Under the pieces are notes generated by a model. That model did not search any database. It had not been told where the DNA came from and worked only from the letters and a program-made list of their open reading frames with translations. The translations under genes and the position numbers were made by a program. From positions 1 through 19,687 of the forward strand of contig JADKEV010000031.1 of assembly GCA_016717855.1 (NCBI GenBank): 19,687 nt of DNA, given 5' to 3'. The DNA is from Betaproteobacteria bacterium. GTDB taxonomy: Bacteria; Pseudomonadota; Gammaproteobacteria; Burkholderiales; Casimicrobiaceae. Below are positions 1 through 7,429 of the stretch, piece after piece; position 1 is the stretch's first letter; the number at the start of each line of letters is the position of its first letter.

Positions 1-828
1 ATCCTCGCCACGATGGCGGCGGCGCAGACGCCTTGCGCGTGGGTCGGGCCCGCAGGAGATCAGCCCGCCGCGTGCAACCCAGTGCGCGGTCGCGAACCGC
101 CGGCACGCGCGTGCCCAAAGTTTGTCGAGTATCGCCACAGTAATGTCCAGGGCGTCATTTTCCGGGGCCAGCAGCCCGTCGCCCAGCCCCACTTCGAGCC
201 GCGTGCGCTGGTGCTCAGCGCTCTCGACCGCTCGTACTACCAACTCGACTTTGAGAGTCTTTGCGCCTGATCGGCGGCGGTGACCTGACCGCATCGATGG
301 GGTCGCCCGCGAGTAGATGAACCAGACGCACGGCGAAACCCCAACACGAGCGTGCGCAGGATCTGCGGTACGTTTGGCGACGATCTGCGTGGCGCCGCCC
401 GCGAGGAAATGCCGCGTCAGATTGCCGCCCGGCCGCGCCAGATTGGAGACGATGCCGGCGGCGACCGGATTCGCGACCAGGGGGTGAAGACGATCCCGGG
501 ATTTTCTGGGTGGCGTCCTGGCGGCGAGCGCGGCCGCTTCGTTGTTCGTCAGGATCAAGTCCACGTTCGCCTTGATCAGCGCCCGCGCCTCCGAGGGCAA
601 CTCGTCGCCCTTGCCTTCGGTGAAGTGCAGCTCGAAGTTCACCTCGCGCCCTTCTGCAAGGCCGCGGGCGCGCAGGCCGGCTTTCAGGCCCTCGACGGTC
701 GGGTGATTGGCGGCCCAAGCCTCGTTCAGGACCCCGATGCGATACGGGCGCGGCGCCTCGGCTTGCGCAGCCGATACTGGCAACATGACTGCCGCCGCCA
801 GCACGACCGGCACGGCGCCGCTTAACAC
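1..828 (-). pseudogene. ABC transporter substrate-binding protein (ABC_sub_bind type), frameshifted, 3' end outside window
   Basis: Periplasmic solute receptor of the ABC_sub_bind family (LivK/TrpX-like fold), which delivers a small ligand to an ABC permease that is not in this window. Reading from a GTG at 826-828, the product starts with a hydrophobic leader ending SAAQA, then the family's YRIGVLNE strand, a stretch including TNNEAAALAA, and after a frameshift near 500-520 the hallmark NPVAAGIVSN-LARPGGNLT. Further shifts follow. The last readable piece near 45-90 gives GGLISCGPD, which matches the GGLMSYGPD of relatives. The reading frame changes at least three or four times, so as written it is not translatable. 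The GTG overlaps the stop of the TRAP receptor gene by 7 nt, which suggests translational coupling. True decay and sequencing error at a contig end cannot be separated here. The family call is firm; the ligand is unknown. Confidence 0.75.
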
Positions 829-1954
829 GCGCCGCCAGGGCCGGCGGAGTTCACCACGGGTCCGCTATTTCCCGGAAGGAGCTGCGCCAGCGACTCGAAG
901 GAGAGCTCGGCGATGGCGAACCATTCATACTGCTGCTCGCGGAACTTCTTCCAGGGCTCGTGAATCTGCTTGAACCCGGGGTTCTTCGCGGCCTCCGCGT
1001 CGTAGAGTTCGAGAAGGACGCCTTGCTGGCGGCGCGCAACAGGTCGCGCGCGGGAACGGATGCAGCTTGACGCCGTTGGCGATCATGCTCTTCAGCGACC
1101 GGGTTCTTGGCGTCGTACTGCGCCTGCACGTCGTACTGCTTTGGGCTCGGCGGCGGCGCGACTCGACTGCCTCCTGATAGGGTTAGCTTGGGCAGCTTGT
1201 CCCGAGGCGGCGTTGATCATCACGCAAGTCTCCGTGCCGCCTCCCAGAACGCCGGATAATAGCAATGCTTGGCGATCTTGTAGAGGACGACGTCTCGTCG
1301 TCGTAAGGGGCCGATCCACTCGGCCGCATCGATGACCCCGCGCTCCAGCGCCGCATAGATTTCGTTGCCCGGCAACGACAGCGGCCGGCACCAGCCGCCC
1401 CATCACCTCGCCGCCGATCCCGGGATGCGCATCTTCAGCCCCTTCAGGTCCGCGACCGTCTTGATTCTCCTTCTTGAACCAGCCGCCCATCTGCGTTCGG
1501 TGTTGCCCGCGGGGAAGTGGATGATTCCATACTCCTTATAGAAGTCCCGAAGCAGCTCCATGCCGCCGCCGGAATATTCCCACGCCGATTGCTGGCGTGA
1601 AGTGAGCCCGAACGGAATCGCGCAGCCGAAGGCGAACGCCCTGTTCTTGTTGACGTAGTAGTAGGAGGCGGTGTGCCCGCACTCGACCGTGGCCTGCTGC
1701 ACCGCATCGAGGACCTCCAGCGGTTTCACGATCTGTCCGGCCGCGTATGGGGTGATCTCGAACTTGCCCGAGGTCAGCTTGCTGACGCGCTCGCAGAAGA
1801 ACGCGCCCGCGCCGTATATCGTGTCGAGGCTCTTGGGGAAGCTGGAGGCGAGACGCCACTTGATTTCCGGCGCAGCCTGCGCGATAGCCGGCGCGGCGAT
1901 GGCGGCGGTCGCCAGCCCGGCGCCGGCCTGGGTCAGGAAAGTGCGTCTCTTCAT
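822..1954 (-). pseudogene. dctP: TRAP transporter substrate-binding protein (DctP/TakP-like), multiply frameshifted
   Basis: Periplasmic receptor of a TRAP transporter, expected to bind an organic acid and pass it to DctQM-type membrane subunits, none of which are visible. The start at 1954 is supported by AGGGGA six bases upstream. The protein opens with a Tat-type leader (MKRRTFLTQAGAG, then AAPAIAQA). The mature part begins PEIKWRLASSFPKSLDTIYG and carries family blocks EVLDAVQQATVE, HTASYYYVNKN and AFGCAIPFGL. From about 1500 downward the frame changes repeatedly, but family segments persist: MGGWFKKE, IKTVADLKGLKMRIPG, IGGEVMGRL, LPGNEIYAALERGVIDAAEW, GGTETCVMINAA, then EPWKKFREQQYEWF near the end, and a TAA at 822-824. 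The total span (about 377 codons) fits the usual 340-370 residues, so nothing large is missing and only small indels separate it from an intact gene. The resemblance to TakP (a 2-oxoacid receptor) is from memory of the family, and the ligand is inferred. Confidence 0.85.
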
Positions 1955-1959
1955 GTCGG

Positions 1960-1966
1960 TTCCCCT
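1960..1966 (-). promoter_or_regulatory. Ribosome binding site of the TRAP receptor gene
   Basis: AGGGGAA on the minus strand lies 5-6 nt before the ATG at 1952-1954. It decides the start in favour of the Tat leader over ATGs further upstream in the same frame. Confidence 0.7.
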
Positions 1967-1999
1967 GCTGACGTGATCGTTCGTCATCCGACGACACTC

Positions 2000-2014
2000 G
2001 CCGATGACATCGGC
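2000..2014. promoter_or_regulatory. Perfect inverted repeat, possible operator
   Basis: GCCGAT, three bases, ATCGGC forms a perfect dyad centred 53 bp upstream of the TRAP receptor start. Position and symmetry would suit a regulator binding site, but no regulator gene is adjacent and a 6-bp dyad can occur by chance in GC-rich DNA. Confidence 0.25.
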
Positions 2015-2297
2015 AAGCCGAGGCAAAATGGCGGGTTGTTCGTCCTTGCTGGTCTAAGCCGGGGGATCGCGCAACAGGCAACGTCCTTGGGCGTCAATCC
2101 GCTCCGCTCGCGAATCTACTTGTGAATTTGTCAGCGGAGTGGTTGCCCGAGTTAACACCAAAGCGCACGATGGAGTCAAGGAATATGCTCGTTGACGGAC
2201 GAGCGCTTCACGTCTGTTGGTTTCTTGTTTCGCTCAGTGCGGTTGTATCGCCATTGGGTGCGTAACCGGACAGAGCGCGTCGGCGGACAAGTTATTG

Positions 2298-2408
2298 ATG
2301 ATCCACGCGATCGTCAATTCCCGCGCGCTGGCGGGTGCCGATGCGCCGCCGGTCACCGTCGAGGCGCACTTAGCCAACGGCCTGCCCGCACTCAACCTGG
2401 TCGGCCTG
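2298..2408 (+). pseudogene. comM: 5' fragment of comM/yifB (Mg-chelatase-like AAA+ ATPase)
   Basis: Codes for MIHAIVNSRALAGADAPPVT and continues VEAHLANGLPALNLVGL, the strictly conserved N-terminus of ComM/YifB. This is a roughly 500-residue AAA+ helicase that helps branch migration during natural transformation. Only about 37 codons remain. At LVGL relatives continue with PE-x-EVKESR, but here the sequence continues into the 3' part of an unrelated gene on the other strand. The fragment lacks Walker A, Walker B and the Mg-chelatase domains, so it cannot be functional. The start was chosen at ATG 2298 because the family begins a few residues before the NSRALAG-type motif; no strong ribosome site is present. 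This is a breakpoint, not a frameshift. Confidence 0.8.
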
Positions 2409-3084
2409 CGGCAGGAGGGCCGAGATATTTCTCCGCAGCGACCCCCACCTGCGCACACAACTCGCCGAACACAGCCTCGCGCTCCGGCCGGCACTCCGTG
2501 TTGAACCGGAGGAAGAAGGGCCGTTGGTCCCAGTCGAAGGACGTCTTTGCCTTGCCGTGCAGGAACATCAACATCGCCGCGAAATGCACGGCCGCGCCAC
2601 CGTCGCGCACTAGCGCGCCGCGGAACAAGGCATCCACGATCTCCGGCGGATGAAATTCCTCCACCTGCGCGAGCGCCTGGGTGAGGCCACCATAGAATTC
2701 CGCGCCTTCGAGCGCCGCCACGAGCGTGGCGGTCCGTTCGTCGGCCGGGACCAGCCCGGGAGCATGGCGCGCAACCGCCATGGCGACCTCGTGGTTGCGA
2801 CTGCGTAGTGCCTGCCGCAGCAGCACCCGGGCGCGCGGCGAATCCAGCGCGGCGAGGGCCTCAACGTCACGCCAGCTTTCCACCGGTCGGCTCGCGAGGA
2901 GAATTTCGATTTCCACCCGTTCCTCGGGCGAGGCGGCCGCGATCAAGTCGAGGTCGTAGCCGATGCCGTCGTGCCAACGTTCGTAGTTGCCAACCATGCT
3001 CTCGCGAAATCGTTCGATCAGCGTCGCCGGCCCGGCGGGCGATGGCGGCGCCGGCTCGCCGGCGGTGTCGCCGGGGATTCTCAC
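2392..3084 (-). CDS. Soluble alpha-helical (HEAT-like) repeat protein, third gene of operon
   Basis: A 230-residue protein with no signal peptide or membrane segment, rich in paired amphipathic helices: LIERFRESMVGNYERW, SPEERVEIEILLASRPVESW, SPRARVLLRQALRSRNHEVA and RTATLVAALEGAEFYGGL. This is the pattern of HEAT-like repeats used as protein-binding scaffolds. Residues around 170-215 hold a distinctive block, AMLMFLHGKAKTSFDWDQRP followed by FFLRFNTE. The start is the GTG at 3082-3084, which overlaps the TGA of the preceding gene as GTGA; this is a classic sign of translational coupling. The last 8-10 residues (PPAAGRPG) are encoded by antisense comM DNA, so the native C-terminus and stop seem to have been replaced at the breakpoint near 2410. 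The function is unknown. Its coupling to two membrane-protein genes suggests a cytoplasmic partner of that assembly. Confidence 0.75.
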   Translation of the reverse strand: MRIPGDTAGEPAPPSPAGPATLIERFRESMVGNYERWHDGIGYDLDLIAAASPEERVEIEILLASRPVESWRDVEALAALDSPRARVLLRQALRSRNHEVAMAVARHAPGLVPADERTATLVAALEGAEFYGGLTQALAQVEEFHPPEIVDALFRGALVRDGGAAVHFAAMLMFLHGKAKTSFDWDQRPFFLRFNTECRPEREAVFGELCAQVGVAAEKYLGPPAAGRPG

Positions 3085-4347
3085 GGCTGCTTCTCCGCGG
3101 CGGATTTGTCGAGCGCCTCGAGGATGACGCGCGCGTTGACCTCGATCTCGGCCATCGCGGTGCCGCGCGCGCGGATCGTCGCCAGGTCGTGGATTTCCCG
3201 CACCGGTGGCCGGCCATCGACGCCGAGGCGCTGGTGGATGGTCCACCACGCCTGCTTCCAGTTGTTGAAGCGCGTGCGCAGGTCGAGCGGCACGTCGTTG
3301 AATCGGGGGTCATCCTCCGGCAACGCGTTGAACTCGCGGATCCCTGCCGCGATGTCCCGACCTTCGGCAAGCACGGCCTCGGTGACTTCCGGGGCGGGCT
3401 TCGCCGGATACTTGGTCGCCTGCAGCGCATACTCGCGCATCGTCGCGTTGCCTGAGCGGATGAGTGCCGCCAACTCGACCTGCCGCTCCTCGACGCGCTG
3501 GAGCACGACCTTGGTCCGGTCGTCGGCCGGCGACTCGAAGAGAAACGGCAGCCACGCCGCCAACGGCGCATCCGGCTTGAGCGCGGCGAACTCCTTCGCA
3601 CGCACATCCTCGGGATCGGGTTCGGGCGGCGGCGGCTCGATCGTCCGCACACGGTAGCGGGCGTGGAACTTCGCCTCCTTCGGCGGCTCCGGCTTGCCCG
3701 CGTCCCAGCCGGACTCGACCCACTGGCTCCACTCGCGGTCGGCCGCGGTCGGATGCGAGCGCAGCGGCAGGTTGAAAAGCAGGTCGTGATCCTTGTTGAA
3801 ACGGACATCGAGATACTTGCGGGACGAACTTGTCGTCAGCGGAACCGTCGCCGGCACGATCAACCGACCGTCCACGGTCCTTGTCTCGTCCAACCGCAGC
3901 CTGGCGGTGGGCAGGCGGCGCCCGCCGGGCAGGTACACCCCCGCCAGCGCGCCGTGTTCATCCAGCGGCGGAACGGCAAAACCTTGCGGGCAGCGCACTT
4001 CGATTTCGAGTTCCAGCTCGCGGCCATCCAACTTGGGCGCCAGATCGGCGAACAGCCGGCAGATGGCCAGCGCCACCAGCGCGATCACCAGCACCGCGCC
4101 CAACGCCGCGCCCAGCCCCCGAAAAACCCGGCGCCGCCCCCGCCGCCATGAGCCGCGCGACGACCAGGCCGATGCCCAACGCCGCCAACGCGCCAAGCAG
4201 CGCGTTGAAGACGACAAAATACCCCGAGCCGCCCTCGAAGCTGGAAATGCGATACCAGCCCACGCAGAGCTGGCTGATCAACGCCGCGCAGACCAGGCCG
4301 AGGGCGCCGCTGAGAATGGCGATGAAGATGGAGGCAGGCCAGCTCAT
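3081..4347 (-). CDS. Membrane protein with three N-terminal helices and a large hydrophilic domain (one frameshift)
   Basis: About 421 residues if one frameshift near 4125-4140 is corrected. The ATG at 4345-4347 starts MSWPASIFIAILSGALGLVC. Hydrophobic segments lie at about residues 6-28, 44-68 and, after the shift, 75-97 (GAALGAVLVIALVALAICRL). A hydrophilic domain follows, beginning LDGRELELEIEVRCPQGF, with beta character at first (LPGGRRLPTARL, LDVRFNKDHDLLF), then a proline/glutamate linker (EPPPPEPDPEDV) and a helical C-terminal part rich in charged residues. The shift sits in a cluster of G and T homopolymers, so a sequencing indel is the simplest explanation. The gene begins 61 nt after the upstream gene and ends in a GTGA overlap with the next, so it is the middle member of a three-gene operon. 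I recognise no family and assign no function. Confidence 0.75.
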
Positions 4348-4408
4348 GGACTCTTGCGGGCGCCGATATGTGCATCCGGCAATTGAAGCAGGGATTTCAT
4401 TGTCCGCC

Positions 4409-5896
4409 TCATTTCCACAGCGTACTGGTGGACTGCGCGCCGGATCGCGCGTCGATGGCGACGAGGATCGGCTCCGGGACTTTCCCTGGCACAGACGGCC
4501 GGGTGCCGACGAATGCCGCGAAACGCGGGTCCGGCAGAATCTGCGACAACTTGAATCGGTCGATGCCCGTGTCCACTTTCCACGCGAGCTTTCCGTCCGC
4601 ATTCACCCGGGCCAGGACCAGCGTGCCGGCCAGACCTGGTGCGGAAGTGAAGACCATCAGGAAGCCGCCCGGGTCGGAAAGCCGGAGCGTATCCGCACCC
4701 GGGCCGGAACGCACGAAGGCGGCGTTCAGATACGCGTCGCCGGACAACGGTGTCAGCGAGAGGATCTCGCGATTGCCTTGCGCAAGCTCTGGTCCGAGTT
4801 GCCCCTGGTGGAGGCGCCGCATCTCTTTCGCGTCCGCTTGGCGACTGGCGCGGGTCAGCCAGGATCTGGGCTTGTAATCGCGTTCGGCCTCCTGCGGCGA
4901 ATGCAAGCCCAGCCACTCGGTCGGCGAAAGACGAACTCCTGAACTCAAGAAGTCCTGAACGCCAGGAGCGAGCGGCAGCGCAGTCTGGGTGCGTTCCGGC
5001 TGCGCCGGCGTGGCTTTCAGTGTTTGCGGATCGATCTCCACAACGGTCCGACGGTCTGGCAGCGTGAGCCGCAAGCGATTGTCGAAAGAGATTCTTCGCG
5101 GATCATCCCACGACTCCGCGAGGGTCGGATTGGCGGCGCGCAATTCGGTCGGCCCAATCCGCTTGCCGGTCGCGAGATCGAGTCCGCCGATGCCGTTCAC
5201 GCTGAACCACACGGTGCGTCCATCGCCGCCCAACAGCTTCGCCCAGCCTGCCTCCTGGGCGCGAAGATTCTTCGCCAGCGGAACCAGGCGACCCGGCGAA
5301 CTACCATCCACGGGATAGAGAAACAAACTGAGGTGATACCGGTCGTTGTCGGGGTTGCGGTGCAGCGAAGGCACGTAAGTTTCCAGCGTCTGGATCAGCG
5401 TGGCGATCTCGCCCCCGGCGCGCACCGAATTGCCTGACGGCGCGCCGTGCGGCACGCGGATGGAGAGCGCCTGCGTTACGCCCCAGAAGGCCAGGACGCC
5501 GACGACAAGAACGATACTGGCAATGAGCATGATCTTTGACTTGGCCGCGGAGACGCGGAGAAATTGCTGTTGCTGGGTCGGCAATCGCGGAGGCGAAGTC
5601 GTTTGCCGGATGTTGATCCAGCCATGCCGCTCATCGATTTCCGCGCGGCAGCTTGGGGCTTTCTGGCGGATGGTTTCGCTGGCGATGCGCTGGAGAATTT
5701 CGGCGCGGCGATCAATGGCCCACGCGTGTTGCTGTCGCCACGCGGCCTCATCCCCGACATGGACGATCGCCACCGTGTCGCCGCCACCGAACTCCCAAAA
5801 GAAAGAGAGGCTCCGTGACGCCTCGCGATAGACCACCTTTCCGGATCTCCCGTCCTCGTGGATGTCCACGCTCCACTCTTGTTGTTTGCCTTTCAT
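4409..5896 (-). CDS. Single-pass membrane protein with beta-rich, propeller-like C-terminal domain
   Basis: A 495-residue intact reading frame, first gene of a three-gene operon. Residues 1-120 look cytoplasmic: a beta-rich start (WSVDIHEDGRSGKVVYREA, FFWEFGGGDTVAIVHVGDEA) and a helical part with QRIASETIRQKAP. One membrane helix spans about 121-144 (KIMLIASIVLVVGVLAFWGV). Residues 150-495 would then lie outside and contain recurring strand-turn units typical of beta-propeller or quinoprotein-like repeats: LLGGDGRTVWFSVNGIGGLD, TVVEIDPQTLKA, TLVLARVNADGKLAWKVD and PILVAIDARSGAQ. The phrase ADGKLAWKVDTG resembles PQQ-type blades, though the family signature is incomplete. The start ATG has only a weak AGAG upstream. 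The organisation suggests an outside sensor or scaffold domain joined to a cytoplasmic domain, but that is inference. I do not recognise the family. Confidence 0.8.
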   Translation of the reverse strand: MKGKQQEWSVDIHEDGRSGKVVYREASRSLSFFWEFGGGDTVAIVHVGDEAAWRQQHAWAIDRRAEILQRIASETIRQKAPSCRAEIDERHGWINIRQTTSPPRLPTQQQQFLRVSAAKSKIMLIASIVLVVGVLAFWGVTQALSIRVPHGAPSGNSVRAGGEIATLIQTLETYVPSLHRNPDNDRYHLSLFLYPVDGSSPGRLVPLAKNLRAQEAGWAKLLGGDGRTVWFSVNGIGGLDLATGKRIGPTELRAANPTLAESWDDPRRISFDNRLRLTLPDRRTVVEIDPQTLKATPAQPERTQTALPLAPGVQDFLSSGVRLSPTEWLGLHSPQEAERDYKPRSWLTRASRQADAKEMRRLHQGQLGPELAQGNREILSLTPLSGDAYLNAAFVRSGPGADTLRLSDPGGFLMVFTSAPGLAGTLVLARVNADGKLAWKVDTGIDRFKLSQILPDPRFAAFVGTRPSVPGKVPEPILVAIDARSGAQSTSTLWK

Positions 5897-5979
5897 GTCG
5901 GGCTCTTGGTGGAGGGCGAATGCGGGGCGGAGGGGTGCTTGGCGTCAACCATCCTGGCCGGTCGGGTGCGCGCCGCGAG

Positions 5980-6255
5980 TCAGTAGAGTCCGTCGTGGCC
6001 ACCGACGTTGATCGGCACAATCTCGGATCTGGTGATCAACATCTCGATGGTGATTCGGTAGCTCAGATTGATCGAGATGCTGTGCAGTCCCCCCAACTTC
6101 CCCTTCAGGGCATGCAGCCGCAACGAGGGATGATGGGGATTGGCCTCCAGCAGCTTGAGCGTCTTGGCGTATTGACCGCCCGCATCAGGATGCAGGCGCA
6201 GGAAGCGTGCCGCGCGCCGGTTGTACTGCTCAGTGAAAACGAGCTGCCACGCCAT
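5980..6255 (-). CDS. Type II toxin, RelE/ParE superfamily
   Basis: A 91-residue toxin beginning MAWQLVFTEQYNRRAARFL. The RelE/ParE fold is shown by the basic N-terminal helices, LRLHALKGKLGGLHSISIN, then LSYRITIEMLI and the closing IVPINVGGHDGLY, a YafQ/YoeB-like ending with His-Asp and a terminal Tyr. Relatives either cleave mRNA on the ribosome or act on gyrase; which of these applies cannot be decided from sequence. Length is normal for the family. Its ATG directly follows the antitoxin stop (TGAATG), so the pair is translationally coupled. The stop lies 83 nt before the three-gene membrane operon on the same strand, so read-through transcription into that operon is possible. Confidence 0.88.
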   Translation of the reverse strand: MAWQLVFTEQYNRRAARFLRLHPDAGGQYAKTLKLLEANPHHPSLRLHALKGKLGGLHSISINLSYRITIEMLITRSEIVPINVGGHDGLY

Positions 6256-6516
6256 TCACGCCGCCAGTTTGGCCAGGCGCTTGATGTGCTGTTCCACCGA
6301 TTCCTTGACGAAGCGACCCGCGTCCAGATCCGCCTTCGATTCGGCAAGGGCAGCTTCCAGCTCGCACTCGCGCAAGTGCGCATACTGTTCGTGGCTCATC
6401 ACGACGTACTTCATCTGGCCCCGGACTGTCACGGACGCCTCCTGCTGATCCGCGAGCGCCTGTTCAATTGCACCGACGCCCTTGGTCTTCAAATCGTTTG
6501 CAGAGATTGTGTTCAT
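6256..6516 (-). CDS. Type II antitoxin, Phd/YefM-like
   Basis: An 86-residue antitoxin that would neutralise the toxin encoded next to it and repress the operon. The N-terminal half (MNTISANDLKTKGVGAIEQA, then VTVRGQMKYVVMSHEQYAHL) is the Phd/YefM DNA-binding and dimerisation domain. The C-terminal half (ELEAALAESKADLDAGRFV and on to the basic end IKRLAKLAA) is the flexible toxin-binding tail. The start at 6516 is chosen because the conserved domain begins there; ATGs further upstream would place the start inside the promoter. Promoter and candidate operator lie directly upstream. Both partners are intact, unlike the broken toxin-antitoxin fragments nearby. Confidence 0.88.
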   Translation of the reverse strand: MNTISANDLKTKGVGAIEQALADQQEASVTVRGQMKYVVMSHEQYAHLRECELEAALAESKADLDAGRFVKESVEQHIKRLAKLAA

Positions 6517-6519
6517 GTC

Positions 6520-6549
6520 TATCGCACCATTTATCGCCTTGTCAATCGC
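6520..6549 (-). promoter_or_regulatory. Three 12-bp-spaced direct repeats, candidate antitoxin operator
   Basis: On the minus strand GCGATT (6544-6549), GCGATA (6532-6537) and GCGATA (6520-6525) recur with an exact 12-bp step, between the -10 box and the antitoxin ATG. Bound repressor here would cover the transcription start. The spacing is not helical (10.5 bp), so binding on one DNA face is not assured. The operator role is inference. Confidence 0.45.
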
Positions 6550-6578
6550 ATTGTAAACAGTGTTATACGAATTGGCAA
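6550..6578 (-). promoter_or_regulatory. Sigma-70 promoter of the toxin-antitoxin operon
   Basis: TTGCCA (6573-6578), a spacer of exactly 17 bp, then TACAAT (6550-6555) on the minus strand. This is a near-consensus sigma-70 promoter, in a locally AT-rich patch within GC-rich DNA. Transcription would begin near 6543, about 27 nt before the antitoxin ATG. Confidence 0.7.
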
Positions 6579-6955
6579 CGCCCGCCGGGCGAGAACTCTG
6601 CTTGTCCGCTTCCTTGACTCCATGTGAGGCCACCCTGCCCGTTCAGGCTGGAGCGGATTTCCGGCCGGTCTTGATGAAGATCGACCCACCAAGATCGGCA
6701 ATCCACAGTTGTTCTGGTGACGCGCAAGGATTGCCAGTTGCGATCGGAAGCGCTATTGCGACCGGGCACTTTCATCCAAGCGAACGGGTCGAGTACCTTG
6801 ACGCCTGATTTTCCAAAGCCGCGCGTGTTGCGTGTGACTACTGTGAAACCGTGATGCAACGCGGTCGCTGCGATCAGGCTGTCCTTGATGGGCAGAGATT
6901 CTCCAGATCTGCGCAGGTCGGCGAGAAGCCTTGCCCATCGTGAAAATGTTCGTCT
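6563..6955 (-). pseudogene. C-terminal fragment of a PIN-domain (VapC-like) toxin
   Basis: The segment from about 6955 to 6776 encodes TFSRWARLLADLRRSGESLP, then IKDSLIAATALHHGFTVVTR and NTRGFGKSGVKVLDPFAW. This is the C-terminal third of a VapC-type PIN ribonuclease with the conserved KDSLIAATA acid region and the TRNTRxF strand. The N-terminal part, with the first catalytic aspartate, is absent: the frame is closed by TGA at 6956-6958 and nothing like a PIN start is seen upstream. Relatives stop shortly after DPF, but this frame runs on for some 70 unrelated codons to a TAA at 6563. Both ends are therefore abnormal and the gene is a remnant. No VapB antitoxin is present. Confidence 0.75.
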
Positions 6956-7007
6956 TCATGGCTGGAAAAATAGCGTCTTGCATCGGCAGGATCAAGCGGC
7001 ATCTATC

Positions 7008-7034
7008 CAAGTGAAATGTCACAAGTGAAATGTC
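7008..7034. repeat. Tandem repeat, 13-bp unit at a 14-bp step
   Basis: CAAGTGAAATGTC occurs at 7008-7020 and again, identical, at 7022-7034. It sits between the PIN remnant and the SnoaL remnant. Terminal repeats of some IS21-family elements look similar, but no transposase gene is present, so this is noted only as a possible insertion scar. Confidence 0.6.
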
Positions 7035-7257
7035 GCAGTTGACCGGCGCGCCGCGCCCGAGGATACTCTCCGCCGCGCCGTCGCTTTTCTTCTGACCCGC
7101 GGCGATCCGCTCCCGGAAAGAGTCGTCTCGCGCCAGCCGCTGCACCCGGGAAACGCCGGGCGCCGGGGCTGCGCTGGTCCGGCGCGACTTGCCCGAAGCG
7201 CCTGCAATGGCGTGCCACACCGTCCCCGCATCACAATCTCCGAAGCAGGAATACCCG
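7035..7257. other. No recognisable gene
   Basis: GC-rich stretch between the tandem repeat and the SnoaL remnant. Both strands have open frames that resemble no family I know. The last bases hold AGCAGGA, the ribosome site for the following remnant. Confidence 0.5.
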
Positions 7258-7406
7258 ATGACGACCGACACAGAAGTGCGCAACGCCTCGGCCAGGTTCT
7301 ACGCTGCGCGCAACCCGATGAGAATGGCGACGCCGCGTCGCTTGGCAACGTCGGGGCGCACGAGGCGAACGTGAGCGCAATGCACCCGATCGGCGGCCCG
7401 ACGTAA
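7258..7406 (+). pseudogene. 5' fragment of a SnoaL/NTF2-like (DUF4440-type) protein, frameshifted
   Basis: Starts at ATG 7258 after AGCAGGA (ribosome site) and encodes MTTDTEVRNASARFYAA. After a small frameshift near 7310-7325 it continues NGDAASLGNVGAHEANVSAM and HPIGG, then PT and stop. This is the N-terminal part of the small SnoaL/ketosteroid-isomerase-like fold (usually 130-150 residues), where the helix VRNASARFYAALNRM and the strand VSAMHPIGG are typical. Only about 48 codons remain, and the sequence leaves the family right after HPIGG. The stop is 23 nt before the cyclase start, so the cyclase unit seems to have been joined into this gene. No function is expected. Confidence 0.7.
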
Positions 7407-7429
7407 ACCCGCCCAATACGAACCAGCAC

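Larger units (their letters stand above)
1955..2297. other. Divergent intergenic region between the TRAP receptor gene and the comM fragment
   Basis: About 340 bp without a recognisable gene. It must hold the promoter of the TRAP receptor gene (leftward) and of comM (rightward). No convincing -35/-10 pair was found for either. The only clear structure is the dyad at 2000-2014. Confidence 0.5.

Noticed and set aside
3830..4942. Plus-strand open frame of 370 codons antisense to the membrane operon
   Set aside because: Arg/Pro-rich composition without motifs; the minus strand has membrane helices and coupled starts.
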